Assembly: GCF_006459125.1 (NCBI RefSeq)
Contig: NZ_CP041070.1
Coordinates: 2,914,001 to 2,978,000 of the forward strand
Origin: Halarcobacter anaerophilus
Lineage (GTDB): Bacteria; Campylobacterota; Campylobacteria; Campylobacterales; Arcobacteraceae
Direction of reading: 5' to 3'
Length of the DNA: 64,000 nt
Part shown: in pieces, positions 33,830 to 42,773 of the stretch
Layout: each line of letters opens with the position of its first letter
How positions within the stretch are numbered: the stretch's first letter is position 1
The notes under the pieces: generated by a model
Seen by the model: the letters and a program-made list of their open reading frames with translations, nothing else
What the model was told of the DNA's origin: nothing
Database searches by the model: none
Translations under genes and position numbers: made by a program

Positions 33830-34480
33830 CTACCAGTTAATGGGTTCTTTACCTATATTTTTTAATATCTCATTTGCTTTTATAAAATGATTACACCCGA
33901 AAAATCCTCTGTATGCAGATAAAGGACTTGGGTGGGGAGCAGTTAAAATATAGTGTTTTGATTTGTCAATTAATTTACTTTTTGCAATAGCGGGACTTCC
34001 CCACAAAAGGAAAATTATTCCTTCACAATTCTCGGAAATATATTTGATTATATTGTCCGTAAAGATTTCCCAACCTAAATTGTGATGTGATTTTGCTTTT
34101 CCCTCTTCTACCGTTAAAATGGCATTTATCAAAAGAACTCCTTGTTTTGCCCAAGGTGTTAAATCCCCGTCCACACAAAGTGAAGGTTTTTTAAACTCTT
34201 CATAAATCTCTTTTAAAATATTCTGCATTGAGGGAGGATTTTTTATCTCTTTTGGAGTAGAAAAAGCCAAACCTTGTGCTTGTCCTCTTCCGTGGTAAGG
34301 GTCTTGTCCCAAAATAACAACTTTTAAATTCTCTAACGATGTTTTTGAAAAAGCATTGTAAATTTTATTTTTAGGAGGGAATACGGTCGTTGTTTCGTAT
34401 CTTCTGTCAATTTCACTTTTTAAATTTTTATAATACTCTTTGCTTTTCTCAATATTGATTACATTTTCCCAAGAACTCAT
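33830..34480 (-). CDS. ung: Uracil-DNA glycosylase
   Basis: A 216-residue family 1 UDG. The catalytic motif VVILGQDPYHGRGQAQGLAFS (about 54-74) has the general-base Asp, LLINAIL and LLWGSPA are the uracil-binding strands, and the HPSPLSAYRGFFGC loop (about 180-193) carries the catalytic His. It removes uracil from DNA to start base-excision repair. A strong AAGGAG site supports the start. Divergent from the LemA gene. Confidence 0.97.
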   Translation of the reverse strand: MSSWENVINIEKSKEYYKNLKSEIDRRYETTTVFPPKNKIYNAFSKTSLENLKVVILGQDPYHGRGQAQGLAFSTPKEIKNPPSMQNILKEIYEEFKKPSLCVDGDLTPWAKQGVLLINAILTVEEGKAKSHHNLGWEIFTDNIIKYISENCEGIIFLLWGSPAIAKSKLIDKSKHYILTAPHPSPLSAYRGFFGCNHFIKANEILKNIGKEPINW

Positions 34481-34562
34481 TATACTCCTTAAAAACAGTA
34501 TTCATTATTTATTAATTAAAATTTCAATACTATACCATAAATCAAAAAAACAAAGGTTTAAG

Positions 34563-35153
34563 ATGAGAGCATTTCTTATAGGTATCGGTATAATTATTTT
34601 AGCTTTTTTAGCTCTTGTAACGGCAAATATAAACAATGTCCCAAAACTTGATGAAAATGTAAAAGCCTCTTGGTCACAAGTCCAAAACCAATATAAAAGA
34701 AGAGCAGATTTAATCCCTAATTTAGTATCTACTGTTAAAGGTTATGCAGAACATGAAAAATCGACTTTGGAAGAGGTCACCAAAGCAAGAGCAAGTGTGG
34801 GTAAAATAAATTTAACTCCCCAAATGTTGACAAACAAAACACTGTTTCAGCAGTTTCAAAAAGCACAAGATGCTTTGAGTTCAGCACTTTCAAGATTGAT
34901 GGTAGTAGTAGAAAAATATCCTGATTTAAAAGCAAATAAAAACTTTTTGGCTTTACAATCACAATTAGAAGGAACTGAAAACAGAATCTCTGTTGCAAGA
35001 AGAGATTATATCCAAGCAGTAAAACTTTACAATACTGAGTTAAGAACTTATCCGGGAAGAATAATTGCCGCAATTTTCTACCCCGAAGCCAAAGTAAAAG
35101 AGAGTTTTACGGCAACACCTAAAGAGCAAGAGGCTCCAAAAGTTCAATTCTAA
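34563..35153 (+). CDS. LemA family protein
   Basis: A 196-residue LemA protein from the ATG at 34563 (AAAGG upstream; an upstream frame start would overlap ung). One N-terminal membrane helix (about 3-20) is followed by four long helices, with the family blocks VKASWSQVQNQYKRRADLIPNLVSTV and ENRISVARRDYIQAVKLYN. LemA proteins are inner-membrane proteins of unclear function that usually sit beside TPM-domain genes, as here. First gene of LemA-TPM-TPM-HAD. Confidence 0.93.
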   Translation: MRAFLIGIGIIILAFLALVTANINNVPKLDENVKASWSQVQNQYKRRADLIPNLVSTVKGYAEHEKSTLEEVTKARASVGKINLTPQMLTNKTLFQQFQKAQDALSSALSRLMVVVEKYPDLKANKNFLALQSQLEGTENRISVARRDYIQAVKLYNTELRTYPGRIIAAIFYPEAKVKESFTATPKEQEAPKVQF

Positions 35154-35154
35154 A

Positions 35155-36045
35155 ATGAAAAAGTTCCTGTATATATTTTTAAGCCTTTTTCTTTTTCAAA
35201 ATATTCTATTTGCACAGCCAAGCTTTCCTGAACTAACAGGAAGAGTGGTTGACAAAGCGGAACTATTTTCCCAAAATCAAAAAAATGAACTAAACTCTTT
35301 ATTAGAAAATCATGAAAAACAGACTTCAAATCAAATTGTTATCGTAACTTTGAACTCTTTAAAGGGTTATGATATAGCAGATTACGGTTATCAGTTAGGA
35401 AGATATTGGAAAATCGGGCAAGAGAAAAAGAACAACGGCGTATTATTAATCGTCTCAAAGAAAGAGAGAAAAATACGAATAGAAGTTGGTTATGGTTTAG
35501 AAGGGGCTTTAACCGATAAAATTTCCCATGAGATTATTGAATATATAATCAAACCCAAATTTAGACAAGCAGACTATTATCAAGGTATTTATCAAGGAGC
35601 AAAGGCTGTTATTGATACCATAAAAGGGGAATACAAACCTGAAAATTATAATATTCCCAAAGAAGAGACCATGAACTGGTTTTTCTTATATTTTGTAATA
35701 ATATTTTTATCCCCTGTTTTAGCCTCATTCGGAAAAGCTTTTAAAAGTAATACTCTCTTTAAAATTTTTCATTCAAGTATGTTAGGGGGATTTGCAGGGG
35801 CTTTTGCAATAGCTTTTTTTAATAGTTTTATTCTTTCTGCATTGGCATTTTTTATTATATCAATTATAATTTTCTTTACTACAAAAAAAGTCTCTTATGA
35901 TTCATATACAAGTTCACACTCAACACATACAGGTGGTTTCGGTGGTTTTTCAGGAAGAAGTTCAGGCGGTTTTTCAGGTGGATTCGGAGGCTTCAGCGGC
36001 GGTGGCGGAAGTTTTGGCGGAGGTGGAGCCAGTGGAGGTTGGTAA
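35155..36045 (+). CDS. TPM-domain protein (YgcG-like) with Gly-rich tail
   Basis: A 296-residue protein with a signal peptide (about 1-20), a TPM_phosphatase domain (about 28-150: LTGRVVDKAELFS, IVIVTLNSLKG, VLLIVSKKERKIRIEVGYGLEG), two membrane helices (about 170-240) and a long Gly/Ser/Phe tail rich in GGFSG repeats. Related domains in plants aid photosystem II repair; the bacterial role is unknown. It starts 1 bp after the LemA stop. Confidence 0.9.
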   Translation: MKKFLYIFLSLFLFQNILFAQPSFPELTGRVVDKAELFSQNQKNELNSLLENHEKQTSNQIVIVTLNSLKGYDIADYGYQLGRYWKIGQEKKNNGVLLIVSKKERKIRIEVGYGLEGALTDKISHEIIEYIIKPKFRQADYYQGIYQGAKAVIDTIKGEYKPENYNIPKEETMNWFFLYFVIIFLSPVLASFGKAFKSNTLFKIFHSSMLGGFAGAFAIAFFNSFILSALAFFIISIIIFFTTKKVSYDSYTSSHSTHTGGFGGFSGRSSGGFSGGFGGFSGGGGSFGGGGASGGW

Positions 36046-36656
36046 TGTATTTAAATAAAGAACAAAAAGAGATAATCTCAAAAGAGATTGAAGAGTTTGA
36101 AAAAAGAAGTTCGGCAGAGTTAGTTGCCGTAATTACACAAATATCATCCTCTTATAGGTTTGAAATTTTAGTATTATCTTTACTTTTAAGCGCTGTGGTA
36201 TCGATTATTTCTTTATATTTTAGTATAGATGCGGTTAAACTTTTTGAAATAGAGGTTTTATCTTTTCTCTTTTTTTATCTTCTGATAAATAGATTTAAAA
36301 AAATTGTTTTACTCTTTTTGCCCAAAGCATACAAATATGAAAAAGCCTCTTTTAATGCAAAACAAGAGTTTTCCAATCTTGGATTAAGACAGACCGAAAA
36401 TAGACAAGCTATTATGTTTTTTGTTTCAATTGATGAAAAATATGTAGAAATAATCACAGATAAAGAGATAAAAGAAAAAATAGATAATAGTTTCTGGCAA
36501 AATATCGTTAAAGAGTTTATAAAAGATGTAAAAAACAAAAAATTTACTCAAGGATATCTAAAAGCAATTAGAGCTTGCAGTGAAGTTTTAATAAAAAACT
36601 TCCCTATACAAAAAGATGATAAAAATGAATTAAGCAATGAGGTAATAGAGTTATGA
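36045..36656 (+). CDS. TPM-domain membrane protein
   Basis: A 203-residue protein; the ATG at 36045 overlaps the previous stop by one base and has GGAGG six bases upstream. The TPM fold is shorter than in the gene before: EIEEFEKRSSAELVAVI at the start and AIMFFVSIDEKYVEIITD later, with two or three membrane helices at about 45-95. It works presumably with LemA and the first TPM protein at the inner membrane; function is unknown. The stop overlaps the HAD gene by 4 bp. Confidence 0.85.
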   Translation: MYLNKEQKEIISKEIEEFEKRSSAELVAVITQISSSYRFEILVLSLLLSAVVSIISLYFSIDAVKLFEIEVLSFLFFYLLINRFKKIVLLFLPKAYKYEKASFNAKQEFSNLGLRQTENRQAIMFFVSIDEKYVEIITDKEIKEKIDNSFWQNIVKEFIKDVKNKKFTQGYLKAIRACSEVLIKNFPIQKDDKNELSNEVIEL

Positions 36657-37306
36657 TAAATGAAAAAGCAGTTATATTTGATATGGATGGAACTTTACTT
36701 AATTCACTAAAAGATATAGCTATTTGTTCAAATATAGTTTTGGATGAATTTAATCTTCCAGTACACCAACTAGAAGATTATAAAAATTTTGTGGGTGGAG
36801 GGATTCAGGTTTTAATAGAAAATTGCACTCCTAAAGATATTTCAGAAGAACTCTTTTTTAAAATTCTTGAAAGATTTAAAGAGGTTTATGAAATGGGTGT
36901 ACAAAATGAAACTAAACCCTATGAAGGTATATACGACCTTCTCAAACAGTTACATGAAAAAGAGATAAAAATGGGGATTTTATCAAATAAAATCCATGAA
37001 TTTACCGTTAAATATTATGAAAAATTTTTCCATGATATAAATATGCAGGAAGTTCACGGTCAAAAAAAGAATATTCCTAAAAAACCCGATCCCACAGCAG
37101 CGAAACTAATTGCAAAAAATTTTGACATTTCTTGCGACAATATTCTGTTTGTAGGAGACAGCGATGTGGATATTAAAACCGCAAAAAATGCAGGAATGAT
37201 CGCAGTTGGCGTTTCATGGGGATTTAGAGGAACAAAAGAACTTATAGAAAATGGTGCCGATTATATTGTAAAAACACCTCAAGATATACTAAAGCTTTTG
37301 GAGTAA
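36653..37306 (+). CDS. gph: HAD phosphatase, phosphoglycolate phosphatase-like
   Basis: A 217-residue HAD hydrolase. Motif I is VIFDMDGTLLNS (Asp10, Asp12), motif II is MGILSNK, and motifs III/IV are KKPDPT and FVGDSDVDIKTAKNAG. The sequence is closest in style to phosphoglycolate phosphatase, which recycles 2-phosphoglycolate, but substrate range in this family is broad. It is coupled to the TPM gene by a 4-bp overlap. Confidence 0.8.
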   Translation: MINEKAVIFDMDGTLLNSLKDIAICSNIVLDEFNLPVHQLEDYKNFVGGGIQVLIENCTPKDISEELFFKILERFKEVYEMGVQNETKPYEGIYDLLKQLHEKEIKMGILSNKIHEFTVKYYEKFFHDINMQEVHGQKKNIPKKPDPTAAKLIAKNFDISCDNILFVGDSDVDIKTAKNAGMIAVGVSWGFRGTKELIENGADYIVKTPQDILKLLE

Positions 37307-37320
37307 GTTTTACCTTACTC

Positions 37321-38130
37321 CTATTTTTTATAACCTAATTTTATCATTACATCCATCGGACTTAAATCATATTTTTCAGTTACACTCCTAAACTTTTCAT
37401 CTGCTTTTGCTTCTATTCCCAAACTTTTCAGCTGATTTATAAATTGCTCCGTAGAGATTTTCAAAGTGTTTGCAACTTCTTGAACCGTTTTTCTTCCAAG
37501 TCCTGTTAATTCAATGGTTGCACTTCCCTCTTTTTGAAAATTTTTCTTTAAAAGTTGATATATAAATTGAGGACTGACTCCATTTGAGTCTGCAATTTGA
37601 GTCAAACTTTGAGATGTTTTGTATTTTAGATTATTCTGTTTTAAAATCTCTTCACTTTTTTGCAAGTCATAACCTAATCTTCTTGAAAACATTTTAAGAG
37701 AAGAGAGTTCTGCATGGGAATAAGGAGCAGTTCCGTACTCTTTCTCCCATGAATTTTTAACTCCGTCTCCAAGATTTAAAAAATTTGAAAAGGGAGAAAG
37801 GTTAAAAAGAGTTCCAAGAAGAAAAACCAAAGTCAATACAAGTGCTACAATCATATCTTTTGTAAAAAAGACAAACTCTCTTGCTTTGTTTTTCATATAA
37901 CTTGTTATTGGTTTGAAATTATAAAAAATATGAAAAAGAGTCATAAAAATAAAAAGAGCCATAAATGTACTGTGAATATTTGCATATTCATCTTTTGTTA
38001 AGCCGAAAATCTCCCAATTTGACCAATGCGCAATCCTTCCGGGAGGAGCAATAAATAAAACTATTCCCGTATATGTCATCACTAACATTACGAAAAACAT
38101 CGTTAAAGAAGTAATTTTCTTAAAATTCAT
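37321..38130 (-). CDS. DUF4405 membrane protein with HTH-like tail
   Basis: A 269-residue protein. The N-terminal 110 residues hold four hydrophobic helices of the DUF4405 type (FFVMLVMTYTGIVLFIAPPGRIAHW, then NIHSTFMALFIFMTLFHIFYNF); histidines there could bind heme, as in related b-type cytochromes. The rest (about 150-269) is soluble and contains repeated short HTH-like units: QIADSNGVSPQFIYQLL, EVANTLKISTEQFINQL and EKYDLSPMDVMIKL. Function unknown; a redox-linked sensor or quinone-facing subunit is possible but unproved. Single gene. Confidence 0.7.
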   Translation of the reverse strand: MNFKKITSLTMFFVMLVMTYTGIVLFIAPPGRIAHWSNWEIFGLTKDEYANIHSTFMALFIFMTLFHIFYNFKPITSYMKNKAREFVFFTKDMIVALVLTLVFLLGTLFNLSPFSNFLNLGDGVKNSWEKEYGTAPYSHAELSSLKMFSRRLGYDLQKSEEILKQNNLKYKTSQSLTQIADSNGVSPQFIYQLLKKNFQKEGSATIELTGLGRKTVQEVANTLKISTEQFINQLKSLGIEAKADEKFRSVTEKYDLSPMDVMIKLGYKK

Positions 38131-38226
38131 AACACAGCCTTTATTAGAATATATTTCCCTAATTCTAGCCTTTTTTCATATAAAAGAAGAAATCATAAAA
38201 AGAAGTAAAAATAAAAAAGTGAACTA

Positions 38227-38604
38227 TTAAACCTCTAATTCAAAAAATTCTTCATTGATTTTTTGATATTCTGCTACAGAACAAGTTATTTTAACGGCAT
38301 TATCATAATCTTTAAAATATTCCAAAAAGAGCTTTTTCAACTCATTTACATTTGCCGTTCTAAAAATAAAATAGCCTAAAATACTTTTGTTTCTTGAACC
38401 TGATTTTTCTATACCGAAACTGTCAAACTTCCACTCTACACCTCTTGAGTAGAAGAAAACCTCCTCTATTCTATGTAAAAGTTCATCTCTAACACTATTG
38501 TTATACTCTTTTAAATGAACATAAAAAGCAACATTTACATTGTATTTTTCTTGAACAAGTTTTTTTTCAAATTTTGATTTTGGTTCTTCTATTATACTAT
38601 TCAT
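38227..38604 (-). CDS. Unknown soluble protein
   Basis: A 125-residue protein, rich in Lys, Glu, Phe and Tyr, with no signal peptide or membrane segment. It has a mixed helix/strand look (VAFYVHLKEY, SILGYFIFRTAN, AVKITCSVAEY). No family recognised. The start has no strong ribosome site. It lies upstream of the DUF4405 gene on the same strand with a 96-bp gap. Confidence 0.6.
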   Translation of the reverse strand: MNSIIEEPKSKFEKKLVQEKYNVNVAFYVHLKEYNNSVRDELLHRIEEVFFYSRGVEWKFDSFGIEKSGSRNKSILGYFIFRTANVNELKKLFLEYFKDYDNAVKITCSVAEYQKINEEFFELEV

Positions 38605-38781
38605 TGAAATTCCTATAAAAGTTTGATTTCGTAATTATATAAAATCTCTTTGAAGTAGAGATAAAAATGCTCTTTGAATCTAAAAAAAATTTGATATATA
38701 TCTCTTATTATATAACTTAAACTTATATTTTATATAGTCAAATTATAAGATATTCTTAAGTTTCTACTAATAAGCTTTGAT

Positions 38782-38787
38782 TATAAT
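38782..38787 (+). promoter_or_regulatory. -10 box of the rhodanese gene
   Basis: TATAAT in TTTGATTATAAT, 28 bp before the chosen ATG at 38816. Confidence 0.4.
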
Positions 38788-38815
38788 AAATTCGACAATT
38801 TATGAAGGAGACTAT

Positions 38816-39334
38816 ATGAAGATTAAGGCTATTGGCTTAGGAATTTTATTAGCAGCAGCAACTTCACTTTTGGCTAGTGATTTTGTTGATTATCATGCTT
38901 TGACTAAAAACCTAAAAGCAGAAAATAAAAAAGCGGGAAATTACGCAACTACAAAAGAGGTGAAAGATGCTCTTAAATCAAAAGATTGGATTGTTGCAGA
39001 TGTTAGAACAATGGAAGAGTGGTCAGGGGCACATATAAAAGGAAGTGTAAGAGTCGGAAGACAAGCACCTGAAAAAGCCCTTGCATTATATGCTTTAGAC
39101 GATGATGAGAATTTTGTAAAACAAAATCTAATCGTAATTTGTAACTCTGCTGCAAGAGCTTCAATTGAAGCACAAACTTTTAGACAAATGGGATTTAAAA
39201 AAGTAAAAGTTTATGATTTATACTCATGGATTGACGAGTGTAATCCTGTTGTTACAAAATATACCGTTAAAAAAGATAAAGAAGGAACCGGGCTTAAATT
39301 CGGTAACTTTTACGCAGAACATTGTAAAAAATAG
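38816..39334 (+). CDS. Periplasmic rhodanese-domain protein
   Basis: A 172-residue protein from the ATG at 38816 (GAAGGAGA upstream). Signal peptide about 1-19 (GLGILLAAATSLLAS). The rhodanese domain spans about 40-145, with the DVRTMEEWSGAHIKGSVRVG block and the active-site loop ICNSAARAS with Cys. It could carry persulfide sulfur in the periplasm. Partners are unknown, and the sulfur cluster is 11 kb away. Ends in a strong terminator. Confidence 0.88.
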   Translation: MKIKAIGLGILLAAATSLLASDFVDYHALTKNLKAENKKAGNYATTKEVKDALKSKDWIVADVRTMEEWSGAHIKGSVRVGRQAPEKALALYALDDDENFVKQNLIVICNSAARASIEAQTFRQMGFKKVKVYDLYSWIDECNPVVTKYTVKKDKEGTGLKFGNFYAEHCKK

Positions 39335-39341
39335 TTCTTTC

Positions 39342-39376
39342 GTATAAAAAGGAAAAGAAGGGTTTCCTTTTTATAC
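39342..39376 (+). terminator. Bidirectional terminator
   Basis: GTATAAAAAGGAAA and TTTCCTTTTTATAC, a 14-bp perfect stem with a 7-nt loop, T-rich on both outer sides. It serves the rhodanese gene and overlaps the last codons of the convergent CNNM gene. Confidence 0.8.
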
Positions 39377-40417
39377 TTTTAATTTTTGGGCACGATGTTT
39401 TAACATTTTTGCTCTGGCAACTTCTCTCATATTTACATTTGAATCCAACTCATCAACTATTTCAATTCCAAGAAGTGTTTCAACGGCATCTTCCAAAGTT
39501 ACAACACCTTCAGTTTGCCCGTAATTGTCTGAAACAATAAAAAGATGTTCTTTTTTTGCCAAAAACATATCAATAAGTTTTGAGACAGGAACATTTTCAT
39601 TTACACTGCTAACGGGTTTTATAATCTTCTCTTTATGCTCCAATTTGTTTTCAATCATTTCATGAAAAAGCTCTTTAGAGATAACTATTCCTCTTATATC
39701 ATCAATATTATCTCCATAAACGGGAACTCTTGAATACTCTTTAAACTTTTCCATTTTTAAAAGATTTTCTCCTTTGAAACTTTGAAGAAGGTCATCTTTT
39801 TTCACACAAAACATTACACTTCTAGGTGTTAAAATATCTTTTACTCTTATACTATGAAGTTTTAACAGATTTTCTATAATCGAACTCTCGGTTTCTCTTA
39901 AAATCCCTTTCTCTTCAGCTATATTTGCAGTTGCTATTATCTCCTCTTTTGTAATGCTCTCTTTTTCCTGGGGAGCTATCAAAATAGTAATTTTATTCAT
40001 AACTACCAATAAAGGATAAGTAATTACCGTTAAAAATTTAATAACTCTTGTGGAAAAACCTGCAAGTTTTTTCCAATAAAAAGCTCCTAATGTTTTTGGA
40101 ATTATTTCTGAAAATACTAAAATCAAAATAGTAAGAAGAGCGGAGATATAAAACATATACTCTTCTCCAAAAAGTTTTGCAGCTTCGGCACCGACTCCTG
40201 CCGCACCTAAGGTATGGGCAAAAGTATTTAAAGTCAAAATTGCTGCTATTGAAAAATCTATATTATTCTTCTGAGATTCCATCAAAAGTCCCAGCCTTTT
40301 ATTATTCTCCTTTACAATCTCTATGTGAGAAGCAGTAATAGATAAAAGTACGGCTTCAAGAATTGAACATAAAAAAGAGATCCCCACTGCAATAAAAAAA
40401 TACAATAACATTAACAT
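39371..40417 (-). CDS. CNNM/CorC-type transporter (DUF21 + CBS)
   Basis: A 348-residue protein. The DUF21 domain (about 1-165) has three or four helices, including the SFLCSILEAVLLSITASHIE start. Two CBS domains follow (about 185-310), with DILTPRSVMFC, EYSRVPVYGDN, FIVSDNYGQTEGVVTLEDAVETLLG. This is the hemolysin C/CorC/YfjD group, thought to move or sense Mg2+ and Co2+. The CorC_HlyC C-terminal domain seems missing, as the protein ends soon after the CBS pair. It is divergent from the TonB receptor. Confidence 0.88.
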   Translation of the reverse strand: MLMLLYFFIAVGISFLCSILEAVLLSITASHIEIVKENNKRLGLLMESQKNNIDFSIAAILTLNTFAHTLGAAGVGAEAAKLFGEEYMFYISALLTILILVFSEIIPKTLGAFYWKKLAGFSTRVIKFLTVITYPLLVVMNKITILIAPQEKESITKEEIIATANIAEEKGILRETESSIIENLLKLHSIRVKDILTPRSVMFCVKKDDLLQSFKGENLLKMEKFKEYSRVPVYGDNIDDIRGIVISKELFHEMIENKLEHKEKIIKPVSSVNENVPVSKLIDMFLAKKEHLFIVSDNYGQTEGVVTLEDAVETLLGIEIVDELDSNVNMREVARAKMLKHRAQKLKV

Positions 40418-40533
40418 CTTCTATCCTGTAAAAATATTTAGCTATATTATAATAGTTAATTTTCAAATATACTTAAAATTTTTCAGCTTTGTTCTAAAAA
40501 TACATAAGTTGCCACTTTTTTTATTTCCGTCTT

Positions 40534-40554
40534 AAATGATTATTATTACTATTA
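40534..40554 (+). promoter_or_regulatory. Possible Fur box before the TonB receptor
   Basis: AAATGATTATTATTACTATT resembles the repeated NATNAT pattern of Fur sites, 37 bp before the receptor ATG. Confidence 0.4.
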
Positions 40555-40590
40555 GAGACAAAATTAAACACTCACCTATAAGGAAACATT

Positions 40591-42747
40591 ATGAATAAGT
40601 ATATTTGTACTATTTTACTATCTAATAGTTTACTTCTTTGTTCAGAACTAGCACCCGTTACTATTACAGGAACTGCCATAGATTCTTTGACTATGCAAGA
40701 TATAGACCCTTTAAAAGAAAAAAACGAAATAAGCAGCAAAGGTATAGAACTATTTGGAGATAAATCAAAAAGTTCGGTTTATAAAACTTTGGACATAGAC
40801 CCTTCACTTGTTATTGAATCTCAAGATGCCTATGGTTTGGCTCCGACAAAAGCAAGAAGCAGGGGTGTAGACAGCAACTTTATGGCAATGACTTTAGAGG
40901 GAGTGCCTAACTACTCTATTAGACCAATAGGACCTAGACAAAATATTTATGACCTTGAAAATCTTGAAACTATAGAATACTATACGGGAGCTCTTACTCC
41001 AAATACGGGAAACAGTGTAGGAAGTAAAGCGGGACTTATAAATCTAATTTTTAAAAGACCTACAAATATACCTCAAGGAACAATATCCCTAACTACGGGA
41101 GAAGATGATTTTTACAAAGCCTTCGTAAGAGCCGACAGCGGTTTAATAAACAAATATTATAAGTTTTTTATCTCAATGAGTAGAGCAGATGCTCAAAAAT
41201 GGAAAGGAAAAGGGGATTTAGGACCAAAGAAAAACTTTGTTTTGGGAGTAACTTCTTCAAACGAGAATTTCCCTTTTGAAATTTTTTATACTCATAATGA
41301 ACAAAAAAGACACGATTTTAAAGGGCTCACTTATGAGCAAACAAAAGATTTGGATAAATACTACAATGAAGATTATCAAAGTAGCGATCCAAATTCAAAA
41401 GACTATTATGACTATTGGAAAGATGACTCAGAATACAATGATCTGCAATTTTCTCTAAGAAAAGGCTGTTTTAGTGCCGATTGTCTACTAAAACTCTACG
41501 GTTCTAAATATGAAGAGACAAGTGAAGAAGGTGACGGGATAGGAGAAGTAGATGCAAAAAGAGTAGGAATACTATTTTCAACAAACTATAAAATAGATAA
41601 ACTAAATATCGAAAACGGTATCTGGATGGAGAGAGGCTGGCTTGAAAAACATGTAGAAAAAGTCAGTACGACAAAACAAAGAGATCATTTAGGTTGGAAA
41701 TGGCTTAATGAAAATCACGGTCCTTCAGAAATGGTATCACCTTATCTTATGGCAAAAACTAATTTCGGGGATTTAAAAGTCGAAGCAGGTTTAAAATATT
41801 TTTACTATAAAGAGGCTGCAAATGACACATATTTAGGCAATAATAGTTATTCGAACTATGATGATGCCGTTTCAAACGGAACAATAGCTCCCGGAGGAGA
41901 AATAGGAGAGAATAGGTACAGAGCATGGTTGCCTACGTTAGGATTAAAATATAAAATCAATGATACCTTAGAAGCTTTTGCAAAATGGGGAAAAGGTTAT
42001 CAAAGACCTTACAGATACTCTTTTGCGGCACAATATGCGGCAAATAAAAACGGATTAAGAGATAAACTTTTAGCACAAGGAAAATCTTTAAAATCTGTTG
42101 TTGAGTCTTGGGAAATGGAGACATCTAATATGTTTGATATAGGTATTAGAAAATATTTTGATAATGCAGAAGTAACTACAAGCTTTTTTTACAATATCCA
42201 TGATAATCTTTTAAGTTCGGCATATGATCCCCAACTAGGAGTGGATTATCTACAAAATATAGGAAAAGCAGTTATCTACGGTATGCAAATTCAAAGTAAT
42301 ATTGAACCCACAGAAAACTTATCTCTTTTTATAAATCCGGCAATTACATACAGCGAAGTAAAAGAGGATATTAATTATTCAGATACAAAATATAGTTTAA
42401 AAGGCAACGAAGTTCCTGAAACACCTAGATTTACTCTAAAAATGGGTGCGGCATATCAACTAAACAAACATATCTTTTCAGTAAAAGGAAGATATATAGG
42501 TGAAAGATATGCAGATATAGAAAATGAAGAGAAAATAGACGATTATACTACTGTTGATTTAACATATGGATATAATTTCAAAAATGTACTGTTTGCAAAA
42601 GAGTTATCGTTTCAACTCTCATTTTTAAATATTTTTGATGAAAAATATATCTCTAGTATAGGAAGTGTCGATATTCTTGAAGATACTACAAGTTATTATG
42701 TAGGAGCCCCAAGAAGTATCACTTTTAATATAAAAGGAGTTTTTTAA
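40591..42747 (+). CDS. TonB-dependent outer-membrane receptor
   Basis: A 718-residue receptor. Signal peptide about 1-18, then a plug (about 20-160) with RSRGVDSNFMAMTLEGVP and NLETIEYYTGALTP, and a 22-strand barrel ending in SITFNIKGVF with the terminal Phe needed for outer-membrane insertion. A Cys pair (about 294 and 298) lies in a loop. The gene is alone, without TonB or ABC genes, and a Fur-like box lies upstream, so a siderophore or other iron ligand is likely but not certain. Good AAGGAAA ribosome site. Confidence 0.92.
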   Translation: MNKYICTILLSNSLLLCSELAPVTITGTAIDSLTMQDIDPLKEKNEISSKGIELFGDKSKSSVYKTLDIDPSLVIESQDAYGLAPTKARSRGVDSNFMAMTLEGVPNYSIRPIGPRQNIYDLENLETIEYYTGALTPNTGNSVGSKAGLINLIFKRPTNIPQGTISLTTGEDDFYKAFVRADSGLINKYYKFFISMSRADAQKWKGKGDLGPKKNFVLGVTSSNENFPFEIFYTHNEQKRHDFKGLTYEQTKDLDKYYNEDYQSSDPNSKDYYDYWKDDSEYNDLQFSLRKGCFSADCLLKLYGSKYEETSEEGDGIGEVDAKRVGILFSTNYKIDKLNIENGIWMERGWLEKHVEKVSTTKQRDHLGWKWLNENHGPSEMVSPYLMAKTNFGDLKVEAGLKYFYYKEAANDTYLGNNSYSNYDDAVSNGTIAPGGEIGENRYRAWLPTLGLKYKINDTLEAFAKWGKGYQRPYRYSFAAQYAANKNGLRDKLLAQGKSLKSVVESWEMETSNMFDIGIRKYFDNAEVTTSFFYNIHDNLLSSAYDPQLGVDYLQNIGKAVIYGMQIQSNIEPTENLSLFINPAITYSEVKEDINYSDTKYSLKGNEVPETPRFTLKMGAAYQLNKHIFSVKGRYIGERYADIENEEKIDDYTTVDLTYGYNFKNVLFAKELSFQLSFLNIFDEKYISSIGSVDILEDTTSYYVGAPRSITFNIKGVF

Positions 42748-42773
42748 AAATAGATTTTTTTAAATCTATTTTT
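42746..42773. terminator. Bidirectional terminator
   Basis: AAAAATAGATTT-4 nt-AAATCTATTTTT, an AT-rich 12-bp stem between the TonB receptor and the convergent DksA-type gene. Confidence 0.75.

Noticed and set aside
35930-36045. Gly/Ser-rich DNA repeat as a mobile or regulatory repeat
   Set aside because: It encodes the Gly-rich tail of the TPM protein, typical of this family.
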